NCBI GenBank assembly: GCA_021648375.1 | Contig: JAKISW010000012.1 | Coordinates: 1-64,000, forward strand | Direction of reading: 5' to 3' | Length of the DNA: 64,000 bases | From: Devosiaceae bacterium | Lineage (GTDB): Bacteria > Pseudomonadota > Alphaproteobacteria > Rhizobiales > Devosiaceae | In this document: positions 57,105 to 64,000 of the stretch, piece after piece | Numbering within the stretch: position 1 is the first letter of the stretch | Layout: each line of letters begins with the position of its first letter | Translations under genes and position numbers: made by a program | Notes under the pieces: model-generated | Database searches by the model: none | What the model was told of the DNA's origin: nothing | The model's input: only the letters and a program-made list of their open reading frames with translations

Positions 57105-58340
57105 ATGTCCAACGCTAAAAACAAAACAATAAAAAATATTACATTATTGTCCATGACTCAGGCCCTAAATGGCTCCAATCAGGGGATTGTTTTGGCGGTT
57201 GGCGCTCTTGCCGGTGCCAGTTTGGCTCCTGATCCTGTTTTGGCAACGCTTCCAATAACCATTATGATTTTGGGTTTGGCTTTAAATGCAATTCCGGCAA
57301 CCTATATAATTCACCGATTTCAAAGAAAAACCGGCTTTATACTTGGGGCGGCGATTGCGGCTTTGGCTGGATTTTCTGCCAGTTATGCCATTGCGGTTTC
57401 CTCGTTTTTGATGTTTTGCATTGCTCTTGGTTTTGTTGGCGCTTCTGCCTCTTTTGCTCAGCAATATAGATTTGCCGCCGCCGACAGTGTTGATGATAAA
57501 TGGAAACCAAGAGCGATTTCATTTGTTTTGCTTGGCGGTGTTTTTGCCGGGTTTCTTGGGCCTAACATGGCGTTTTTTGCAAAGGATTTGGTTTCTGACC
57601 AACAGTTTTCCGGCTCGTTTTTATTGATTTCCGGCATGGCATTTTTGACGATGATTTTGCTCTCGTTCAGCTCTCTTGCTCCCACAGCCAAAGCTTCAAA
57701 GTCGGAAGGGGAAGGGCGCTCAATTAAAATGCTCATTCGCTCCCCGGACATTTTTATTCCGGTGATTTGCGCCATGACCACATATGCCCTGATGATATTT
57801 GTTATGGTTGCCGCCCCTTTGGCCATGGTCAGCGCCTATGGTCTTAATGTGCAGTCTGCGACAACGGCAATCCAGTGGCATATCGTTGCAATGTTTGGCC
57901 CAAGTTTTGCGACAGGGTTTATTATTAATCGCATTGGCGCTCACATGACAGTTGGCATCGGAATGCTCTTTTTAATCATGAGCGCTTTGGTAGCGTTGAG
58001 CGGTACATCGCAATATTATTTTTATGGGGCTTTGATATTGTTGGGGCTAGGGTGGAATTTTGGTTTTATCGGCTCAACGACCATGCTTTCAACTGCCTAT
58101 AGCAAAAGTGAAGCAGCGCGCGCTCAGGCCCTAAATGAGCAAATCGTATTTGGAGCCATGGCAATTTCATCCATTGGTTCGGGAGCCGTGTTGCAGCTTG
58201 TGGGTTGGCAGGCGGTTAATATGATAGCAATTCCGGTGGCGATATTTGTTATCATTTTGTTGGTTTGGGGATTTCGCCAGCATAACAATCGGATGAAAAA
58301 GAAGTCAGTCCTGACGGCCTCAACCATTAGTCTGGAATAA
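57105..58340 (+). CDS. Major facilitator superfamily transporter
   Basis: A 411-residue protein with 12 membrane helices and an MFS arrangement; the loop 'IIHRFQRKTGFILG' resembles the family's loop 2-3 motif, and 'NRIGAHMTVGIGML' the loop 8-9 repeat. A charged central loop (about residues 190-210) separates the halves. The substrate is not evident. It sits convergent with mntH with 63 bp between stops. Confidence 0.85.
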   Translation: MSNAKNKTIKNITLLSMTQALNGSNQGIVLAVGALAGASLAPDPVLATLPITIMILGLALNAIPATYIIHRFQRKTGFILGAAIAALAGFSASYAIAVSSFLMFCIALGFVGASASFAQQYRFAAADSVDDKWKPRAISFVLLGGVFAGFLGPNMAFFAKDLVSDQQFSGSFLLISGMAFLTMILLSFSSLAPTAKASKSEGEGRSIKMLIRSPDIFIPVICAMTTYALMIFVMVAAPLAMVSAYGLNVQSATTAIQWHIVAMFGPSFATGFIINRIGAHMTVGIGMLFLIMSALVALSGTSQYYFYGALILLGLGWNFGFIGSTTMLSTAYSKSEAARAQALNEQIVFGAMAISSIGSGAVLQLVGWQAVNMIAIPVAIFVIILLVWGFRQHNNRMKKKSVLTASTISLE

Positions 58341-58403
58341 CTTTATACCCTGTCAATTTCGACTGGGTCAGCGTTATTTTGTTTTGGCGCTCTGCGATTT
58401 TTC

Positions 58404-59810
58404 CTAAAATGCTCCGGTAGCGAAATCAAAAAGCAGTTTTGTATTTAGTGCAATCACCAATAGTGCAATCAGGATTGCTAACCCGATCATCCACCATGGT
58501 GCGCGAAAGGGCCCCATTTTTTTACGATCCATAGAAAACATCACCAGCGGCACGACGGCAAACGGCAACTGCAATGAAAGAACAACCTGACTTAAAATCA
58601 ACAGGCCAGTCGCTCCCTCTTCTCCAAATGCGTAAATCATAAAAACAGCCGGGACAATTGCCGTGCCACGTGTAATCAACCTTCTGGCATAGAGGGGGAT
58701 TTTAAGGCGTAAAAATCCCTCCATTATAATCTGACCGGCCAAAGTTGCAGTTACTGTCGATGCCAGACCGGATGCAATCAACGCTACAGCAAACAAAATT
58801 GGTGCAATCGCTGCACCGAGCAGCGGCTCCAGCAATCTATGTGCCTCTGTCAGATCATCGACTAAGCCCTGGCCGGTATCGTAAAATGCTGCGGCGGCCA
58901 GAATTAGAATTGAGGCGTTGACTAAAAGGGCAAGTCCAAGGGCAAGGGTGGAATCAAGGGAGGCCATTTTTATGGCGTCTTTTTTACCTTCTTCATCGCG
59001 CTTATAGGCGCGGGTTTGCACAATGCCGGTATGTAAATATAGATTATGGGGCATCACTGTTGCGCCAAGAATGCCAAGAGCCAGATATAACATTCGCTGG
59101 TCTGTTACGATTTCAGGGGAGGGGAAAAACCCGGAAACAATACCGGCAATGGATGGTTGTGCAAGAATAAGCTGCCCGACAAAACTTGCAGCTATGATCA
59201 ATATCAGAGCAGCGATAAAAGCCTCAAGGTATCGAAAGCCTTTTGATTGCAGCCACAATATCAAAAACACATCCAGTGCGGTTATCGCGACACCCCAGAT
59301 AAGCGGAATACCAAACAATAATTGCAGACCAATAGCGGTGCCAATGACTTCGGCCAGGTCGGTGGCAATAACCGCAAGTTCTGCCAATACCCATAATATA
59401 AACGAAACTGGTTTGGAATATTCGTCGCGACAGGCTTGCGCAAGATCTCGACCTGTCGCAATGGCAAAACGGGCGCAAAGAGCCTGTAATACAATCGCCA
59501 TAAGAGACGACATGAGCACTGCGGCGAGTAGCGTGTATCCAAACTGCGAACCACCAGCGATGGAGGTTGCCCAGTTTCCCGGGTCCATATAACCGATTGA
59601 AACAAGAAAACCCGGCCCTAGAAAAGCTAAAAACCGCCGCCCGAACCGGGCTTTGTGGGGGACAGGAACCGAACGGAAAGATTCAATTAGAGATGGGGCA
59701 TCATTGGTGAATCTAAAGCCGTCTTTATTGTTGTCAGGCTTTTCGTTGTTGTTATTTAACATTGTCAATTGGCTGTTGTTTTGGAGGGGGTGTAGTGCAG
59801 GCCTATCCAT
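58404..59810 (-). CDS. mntH: Nramp divalent metal transporter
   Basis: A 468-residue proton-coupled importer of Mn2+ and related metals. The Nramp signatures '[17 protein letters not shown]' in helix 1 and '[15 protein letters not shown]' in helix 6 hold the metal-binding residues, and 11 helices can be traced. ATG 59810 or ATG 59762 may be the start; neither has a strong SD. A Fur/Mur-type inverted repeat lies 25 bp upstream of ATG 59810, suggesting repression by manganese or iron. Confidence 0.93.
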   Translation of the reverse strand: MDRPALHPLQNNSQLTMLNNNNEKPDNNKDGFRFTNDAPSLIESFRSVPVPHKARFGRRFLAFLGPGFLVSIGYMDPGNWATSIAGGSQFGYTLLAAVLMSSLMAIVLQALCARFAIATGRDLAQACRDEYSKPVSFILWVLAELAVIATDLAEVIGTAIGLQLLFGIPLIWGVAITALDVFLILWLQSKGFRYLEAFIAALILIIAASFVGQLILAQPSIAGIVSGFFPSPEIVTDQRMLYLALGILGATVMPHNLYLHTGIVQTRAYKRDEEGKKDAIKMASLDSTLALGLALLVNASILILAAAAFYDTGQGLVDDLTEAHRLLEPLLGAAIAPILFAVALIASGLASTVTATLAGQIIMEGFLRLKIPLYARRLITRGTAIVPAVFMIYAFGEEGATGLLILSQVVLSLQLPFAVVPLVMFSMDRKKMGPFRAPWWMIGLAILIALLVIALNTKLLFDFATGAF

Positions 59811-59834
59811 AGTCTAAAATTTTATTTTTGCAAA

Positions 59835-59849
59835 TGCTAATTATTCGCA
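59835..59849 (-). promoter_or_regulatory. Fur/Mur-type box upstream of mntH
   Basis: TGCTAAT-T-ATTCGCA is a 7-1-7 inverted repeat, with six of seven positions symmetric. This is the geometry of Fur-family operators; in Hyphomicrobiales the Mn-responsive member Mur represses mntH through such a site. Position and target gene agree with that. Inference only. Confidence 0.6.
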
Positions 59850-59875
59850 ATAAGAATTTTTGAGAGTTTTAAAAT

Positions 59876-59891
59876 TTGCACCTAGGTGCAA
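59876..59891. promoter_or_regulatory. Perfect 16-bp palindrome TTGCACCTAGGTGCAA
   Basis: A perfect palindrome 66 bp upstream of mntH. It could be an operator or part of the intergenic repeat that follows (copy D). No known regulator assigned. Confidence 0.45.
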
Positions 59892-59895
59892 TGTT

Positions 59896-59990
59896 TTTAC
59901 CAGCCCGCCGGCGTGAGGCACAAAAAACCCGTCTGTTTAAAGAAGAATAAAAATTCGCCAATGGTGGATTAAAAGCTCTAAGACCTTAAG
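59896..59990. repeat. Dispersed intergenic repeat, copy D (partial)
   Basis: Contains CCAGCCCGCCGGCGTGAGGC and adjacent bases (59900-59925), identical to 38906-38931 at 25 of 26 positions, and AAAAGCTCTAAG (59971-59982), the reverse complement of CTTAGAGCTTTT in copy C. So it appears to be a shuffled or degenerate member of that family. Confidence 0.5.
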
Positions 59991-60002
59991 AGAAAGTAGT
60001 CC

Positions 60003-60455
60003 CTAGAATGAAGCCAGAATTTGCTCAACAAATGTACGATCTAGCCCAAACGATGCAGTGCGCCTGGTTTCCATAGCAAATAGGCGTCCATCCTGAAGAG
60101 TATAAACGGCCTTGTCCGAAACCCGCTTGTTACGGTCAAAATACACAGCCAGAACGGTCCTTTCAGATACGGTCTTTAGTCCGAAAGTAGTTTGTTCGAT
60201 TTTTGTTTCCACATAATAAAATGCAGATTCATTGCCAAAATTCCCCTGCGTCTGGGGAGATCCCATAACAGCGATAACCAGATCCTGACTTTGCCCGACC
60301 CGTACCTGTTGCAGCGCTGATTCAGAAATTTCATATCCCTGAGTTCGAACGCTGGTAAATCCGCCAAGTCCGGGTGCACAGGCACTAAGGCCAATAATTG
60401 CAGCTATCGCGGATGTGAACAAAATAGGGCGATAATTTTTGGTATTTTTTGGCAT
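60003..60455 (-). CDS. Outer-membrane assembly lipoprotein BamE/OmlA (SmpA) family
   Basis: A 150-residue lipoprotein: signal peptide with lipobox L-S-A-C (C26), then the SmpA/OmlA domain with 'ALQQVRVGQSQDLVIAVMGS' and 'FYYVETKIEQ'. It is a small subunit of the Bam complex that inserts beta-barrel proteins, such as the porin at 30 kb. It is divergent from the bc1 chaperone gene, the standard arrangement in the order. Confidence 0.9.
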   Translation of the reverse strand: MPKNTKNYRPILFTSAIAAIIGLSACAPGLGGFTSVRTQGYEISESALQQVRVGQSQDLVIAVMGSPQTQGNFGNESAFYYVETKIEQTTFGLKTVSERTVLAVYFDRNKRVSDKAVYTLQDGRLFAMETRRTASFGLDRTFVEQILASF

Positions 60456-60674
60456 CTGATTGACTATTCCAACTTGTCTCTATTATAGGCATATCTGTTT
60501 TAGGAGCGTTGCCGGCATTTTACAACCAAATCCCGCCTTTACCGTACCCTGAACTGGTGGCACATGACTTAGACTGGTGGCAAATGAGCATTGTTCAGCT
60601 AATATGTAAACCAGCCCCTGCGAGTTTTCAATCGAGCTGTATTATTCAGGCAGTGTTTTTTAAGGTGAATATTG

Positions 60675-61199
60675 ATGATCCTGTCAATTTTTAAGAAAAA
60701 ACCCGACGCGCGGATCGTGCGCAAAGTCTATAACGACATTGTGGCGCAATCCCGGCAAAAATTATTTTATGCAGATTGGGGAATTCCAGATTCCGTAAAC
60801 GGCAGGTTTGATCTGATCAGTTTGCATATGTGCCTTGTATTTCGCCGACTAAAAACACCGGATTCGGAAGCAAAAATCTTTTCGCAAAGCCTGTTCGACC
60901 TGTTTTTTTTGGATATGGATCGATCTTTGCGCGAGATGGGGGCAGGGGATATGGCTGTTCCCAAGCGCATTCAAAAAATGGGTGAGCTGTTTTACGGTAT
61001 GGCGGAAAGCTTGAACAAGGCTCTGGATGAAGAGGACAATGTCGCGCTGCAATCCTGCCTTGTACGCAATGTTTATGATGGTGCGCAGACACCATCGCTT
61101 GAACTGCTTGTGCAATATGTGCTGGTTCAAAGCGAGTTTTTGGCCTCTCAGAAATCCGAAGCAATCCGTAGCGGTCTGGTTGAGTTTAAACAATATTAA
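60675..61199 (+). CDS. Ubiquinol-cytochrome c chaperone family protein (CBP3-like)
   Basis: A 174-residue helical protein. 'ARIVRKVYNDIVAQSRQKLF' and 'WGIPDSVNGRFDLISLHMCL' match the CBP3/UQCC1 family, which assists assembly of cytochrome b in the bc1 complex. ATG 60675 is used; a TTG just before is in frame. It starts the conserved run cbp3-yceD-plsX-fabH. Confidence 0.88.
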   Translation: MILSIFKKKPDARIVRKVYNDIVAQSRQKLFYADWGIPDSVNGRFDLISLHMCLVFRRLKTPDSEAKIFSQSLFDLFFLDMDRSLREMGAGDMAVPKRIQKMGELFYGMAESLNKALDEEDNVALQSCLVRNVYDGAQTPSLELLVQYVLVQSEFLASQKSEAIRSGLVEFKQY

Positions 61200-61212
61200 T
61201 TGGGGAATTAGA

Positions 61213-61785
61213 GTGAACAATAAAAACTCTGAAGCAATATCTGGCAATCTTAATGAAGCTGCCAGTTTGTTTGATGTTGTTGTGCGGCTGGAAAAATTAC
61301 CGGTCGATGGCGCCCATATAAAAATATCTCCCTCCCCGGAGCAATTGCAAAAGCTTGCAAAAATTCTCAAGGTTAGTTCTGTTGAGAGTTTTACTGCTAA
61401 GCTGCATGTTTTTAAGCAAAAGCCCGGCATTGGCTTAAGTGGACATCTGGTGACAAAAATTATTCAGCCCTGCGTAATTACACTTGCTCCTGTATCTCAA
61501 AAAATTGAACTGCAATTGCAATCAAGTTTTGTTCCCAAGGCAAAAAAACGTCAGGATACCTCGTCCGAAAATTCTGAAATTTATGTGGATTTGCAGGCAT
61601 CTAGCATTGTGGATGAATATGAGGGGAATGAGCTTGATCTTGAGCCGTTTTTATTGGAATCTCTAGGCTTGGAAATTGATTTATATCCCCGTGCAAATGG
61701 TGCAGCTATGAGTGATGAGCTGGCCGGAGATGATCCATCTGAATTATCCCCGTTTTCGGCACTAAAGGGCTTGAAGGACAACTAG
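61213..61785 (+). CDS. DUF177 (YceD) family protein
   Basis: A 190-residue protein starting at GTG 61213, 13 bp after the chaperone gene. 'KIIQPCVITLAPVSQKIELQ' is the DUF177 core, and 'DLEPFLLESLGLEIDLYPR' the conserved acidic 'E..LL.LPL..' part. In plants and bacteria YceD acts in 23S rRNA accumulation. rpmF, which follows it in E. coli, is absent here, as is usual for alphaproteobacteria. Confidence 0.85.
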   Translation: MNNKNSEAISGNLNEAASLFDVVVRLEKLPVDGAHIKISPSPEQLQKLAKILKVSSVESFTAKLHVFKQKPGIGLSGHLVTKIIQPCVITLAPVSQKIELQLQSSFVPKAKKRQDTSSENSEIYVDLQASSIVDEYEGNELDLEPFLLESLGLEIDLYPRANGAAMSDELAGDDPSELSPFSALKGLKDN

Positions 61786-61948
61786 GGTCAATCCACCTAA
61801 ATTAAAATTCCTTGCGTCTTAATGGGATAAGGCTAATCTGTGCCGATTATACAAAATTCTGTCAAAAGCGGTAGAACTTGCACCAGAATTACAGTTCAAT
61901 ATGAAATATGTACACTTCTGGCGTCAGACAGGTCACAAATGAGCACAC

Positions 61949-63085
61949 ATGAGTGAAACGATAACAATATCGGTAGACGCCATGGGCGGCGATAATGGTC
62001 CGCGCATTGTTCTTCACGGCGCAAGGCTGGCGTTGCGCGAGCGTGGAAATATCGAATTCCTGTTCCATGGTCGCAGAGAAATCTTAGAACCTCTTATGGA
62101 AGAGTTTGAAGAGTTGAAGGCGGTTTCAAGCATTCACCATTCCGACATTGTTATCGGCATGGATGAAAAACCAAGCGCCGCTCTTAGGAAGGGACGCAAT
62201 ACTTCCTCCATGTGGCAGTCTTTGCAATCGGTCAAGGATGGCAAGGCGGATGTCGCCATTTCCGGGGGCAATACCGGAGCGCTTATGGCCATGGCCACCT
62301 TTTGTCTCAGGCCCATCAAAGGCGTTTCAAGACCAGCGATTGCGGCTATCTGGCCCACTGAAAGGGCAGATATTATCGTCCTTGATGTTGGGGCGACAAT
62401 TGGTGGCGATGCAAAACAACTGGTTGATTTTGCCATATTGGGCACAGCCCTTGCCAGAGCTTTGTTTGATCAGGAACTGCCAAGTGTCGGGTTGTTAAAC
62501 ATTGGCACCGAAGATTTAAAAGGCATTGATTCAGTTCGAGAAGCAGCTGAGATTTTGAAGGAACGTAACGGAGCCGGGTTTTCCTTCCATGGTTTTGTTG
62601 AGGGCAATGATATTGGCAAGGGCACGGTTGATGTGGTGGTAACCGAAGGTTTTGTCGGCAATATTGCTCTAAAAACCGCCGAGGGTACGGCCCGTCAGGT
62701 GGGTTCTTATTTTCGCAAGGCCCTCAAAGCTGATTGGGTCTCAAGGCTTGGGGCGTTGATTTCAATTCGGGCATTATCGGCCCTAAAGCGCAAAATGGAT
62801 CCAAGGGCCATAAATGGCGGGGTGTTTTTGGGGCTGAACGGAATTGTCATTAAAAGCCATGGTGGAACAGACGAGATTGGCTTTAACAGCGCTCTTGACC
62901 TGGCCTATGAAATGGGGCGTTTTCGACTGATAGAAAAGGTCAACGAGGGGTTGAAGAAATTTGAGCCTGAGACGGCTCTAAAAGACCAGACGGTTGATGA
63001 GAAAATACCTAACGGTAAAAAGCCTAACGGGAAAAAAGCCGTTACTAAATCTGATAAAATTAATAAAACGGAGCAATCAGCGTGA
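61949..63085 (+). CDS. plsX: Phosphate acyltransferase PlsX
   Basis: A 378-residue enzyme that makes acyl-phosphate from acyl-ACP for phospholipid synthesis. '[19 protein letters not shown]', '[19 protein letters not shown]' and '[12 protein letters not shown]' are clear. The last 35 residues are a Lys/Asn/Thr-rich tail with two 5-residue repeats (63008-63037). The stop overlaps the GTG start of fabH. Confidence 0.95.
   Translation: MSETITISVDAMGGDNGPRIVLHGARLALRERGNIEFLFHGRREILEPLMEEFEELKAVSSIHHSDIVIGMDEKPSAALRKGRNTSSMWQSLQSVKDGKADVAISGGNTGALMAMATFCLRPIKGVSRPAIAAIWPTERADIIVLDVGATIGGDAKQLVDFAILGTALARALFDQELPSVGLLNIGTEDLKGIDSVREAAEILKERNGAGFSFHGFVEGNDIGKGTVDVVVTEGFVGNIALKTAEGTARQVGSYFRKALKADWVSRLGALISIRALSALKRKMDPRAINGGVFLGLNGIVIKSHGGTDEIGFNSALDLAYEMGRFRLIEKVNEGLKKFEPETALKDQTVDEKIPNGKKPNGKKAVTKSDKINKTEQSA
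63008..63037 (+). repeat. 15-bp tandem repeat (x2) in the plsX tail
   Basis: CCTAACGGTAAAAAG (63008-63022) and CCTAACGGGAAAAAA (63023-63037) encode PNGKK twice. They keep frame and lie in the disordered C-terminal tail. Confidence 0.75.
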
Positions 63086-64000
63086 CAATCACCCGTACTT
63101 TGATTCGCGGAGTGGGAGGATATCTCCCCGAACGCATTTTGACCAATAAAGAACTTGAAAGCAAAATTGATACGACCCACGAGTGGATTGTGCAGCGCAC
63201 CGGAATTGAGCAGCGCCATGTGGCGGCTGATGATGAATTCACTTCTGATTTGGCGACAAAAGCTGCCCAGAGGGCGCTGGATGCGGCAAACATGAGCATT
63301 AAAGATATTGATCTGATAATTGTTGCCACCACCACCCCCGACCTTACCTTCCCCGCAACCGCAGCTCTGGTTCAGCACAAACTGGGCATGAGCCATGGCG
63401 CAGCATTTGATTTGCAGGCCGTATGTTCGGGATTTGTCTATGCAACAACTATTGCTGACAGTTACCTTAAAAATTCCCTTGGTAAGCGCGCGCTGGTAAT
63501 TGGAGCTGAAACTGCATCCAGAATTTTAGATTGGAATGACCGAACCACCTGTGTTTTGTTTGGCGATGGCGCTGGCGCGATTGTGGTTGAGACAGTGGAT
63601 TTGCCTGACGACAGGGCTGATCAGGGCATATTGTCATCCCGGCTGCGCTCCAACGGTAATCAGTGGGATAAATTGTATACGGATGGCGGAGTTTCCACTA
63701 CGCGTTCCGTAGGTCACGTGCGCATGCAGGGGCGCGAAGTATTCAAGCATGCTGTGGGTATGATTTCTGATGTTGTTGATGGCGCACTCGAAGATGCGGG
63801 TTATACGGCAGATGATTTAGACTGGTTTGTGCCCCATCAGGCTAACCGGCGTATAATTGATGGAGCCGGCAAAAAGGTTGGTATTGACCCTAAAAAGGTC
63901 GTCATTACTGTTGATAAGCACGCCAACACATCGGCGGCATCTGTGCCTATGGCCTTGAACCAGGCAGTGAATGACGGGCGTATTAAACCCGGTGATCTGG
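63082..64000 (+). CDS. fabH: 3-Oxoacyl-[acyl-carrier-protein] synthase III (partial, runs off the window)
   Basis: The frame is open from GTG 63082 to the window edge, covering 306 codons of about 320. This enzyme starts fatty-acid synthesis by condensing acetyl-CoA with malonyl-ACP. The catalytic triad is visible: C115 in '[11 protein letters not shown]', H252 in '[10 protein letters not shown]' and N282 in '[12 protein letters not shown]'. The substrate-entry region '[19 protein letters not shown]' is normal. The start overlaps the plsX stop (GTGA), so the two are coupled. Confidence 0.95.
   Translation, partial: MTITRTLIRGVGGYLPERILTNKELESKIDTTHEWIVQRTGIEQRHVAADDEFTSDLATKAAQRALDAANMSIKDIDLIIVATTTPDLTFPATAALVQHKLGMSHGAAFDLQAVCSGFVYATTIADSYLKNSLGKRALVIGAETASRILDWNDRTTCVLFGDGAGAIVVETVDLPDDRADQGILSSRLRSNGNQWDKLYTDGGVSTTRSVGHVRMQGREVFKHAVGMISDVVDGALEDAGYTADDLDWFVPHQANRRIIDGAGKKVGIDPKKVVITVDKHANTSAASVPMALNQAVNDGRIKPGDL

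Overview
The window looks like one chromosomal contig from an alphaproteobacterium, most probably of the order Hyphomicrobiales (Rhizobiales) and with a moderate, fairly AT-rich base composition. The reasons are a Porin_2-type porin, an LdtR-like MarR regulator beside glyA, a single bifunctional Rsh (ppGpp) protein, the gene orders slt-dapA-smpB-udg-NYN-rpoZ-rsh-(pyrE)-acpS-lepB-rnc-era-recO, parC-bpt-RDD and bamE/omlA-cbp3-yceD-plsX-fabH, and a heterotetrameric sarcosine oxidase. I see no rRNA, tRNA, CRISPR array, prophage or intact insertion sequence. The organism assignment is inference from gene content and order.

Layout. 1-7.4 kb: the end of a family 5 substrate-binding protein, two DppB/C-type permeases and two DppD/F-type ATPases, followed without a real gap by an endonuclease/exonuclease/phosphatase-fold hydrolase, a PHP-fold metallohydrolase and phosphoserine phosphatase SerB. 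7.4-12.7 kb: sarcosine oxidase soxBDAG. 12.8-19.6 kb: an OmpR/EnvZ-like two-component pair, then a B-family (ba3-like) haem-copper oxidase (subunits II and I), a membrane-anchored cupredoxin carrying methionine-rich 15-residue repeats, and ctaB. 19.8-24.6 kb: an atypical SDR, a DUF1353-like protein, a FadH-like flavoenzyme, a small membrane protein and a PfkB sugar kinase. 24.7-29 kb: the ugpBAEC-type glycerol-3-phosphate/glycerophosphodiester ABC transporter. 29.8-32.9 kb: a porin with an alanine-rich insertion, two small inner-membrane proteins and a degenerate alpha/beta hydrolase.

32.9-64 kb is mainly housekeeping: cell-wall turnover (slt), lysine biosynthesis (dapA), trans-translation (smpB), DNA repair (udg, recO), transcription (rpoZ, nusB), stringent response (rsh), pyrimidines (pyrE), lipid and ACP synthesis (acpS, plsX, fabH), secretion (lepB), RNA processing (rnc, era), topoisomerase IV (parC), the N-degron pathway (bpt), one-carbon metabolism (glyA), regulation of ribonucleotide reductase genes (nrdR), manganese import (mntH), the outer-membrane assembly lipoprotein bamE and a bc1 assembly chaperone. 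The riboflavin genes that commonly sit between nrdR and nusB in this order are absent here.

The points most worth following up are the two-component/B-family oxidase/Met-rich cupredoxin locus, the peptide-type transporter joined to three putative phosphoesterases, the porin with a helical insertion, a recurrent theme of 15-bp in-frame tandem repeats in linkers and tails, a dispersed intergenic repeat family, and a duplicated smpB 3' end.
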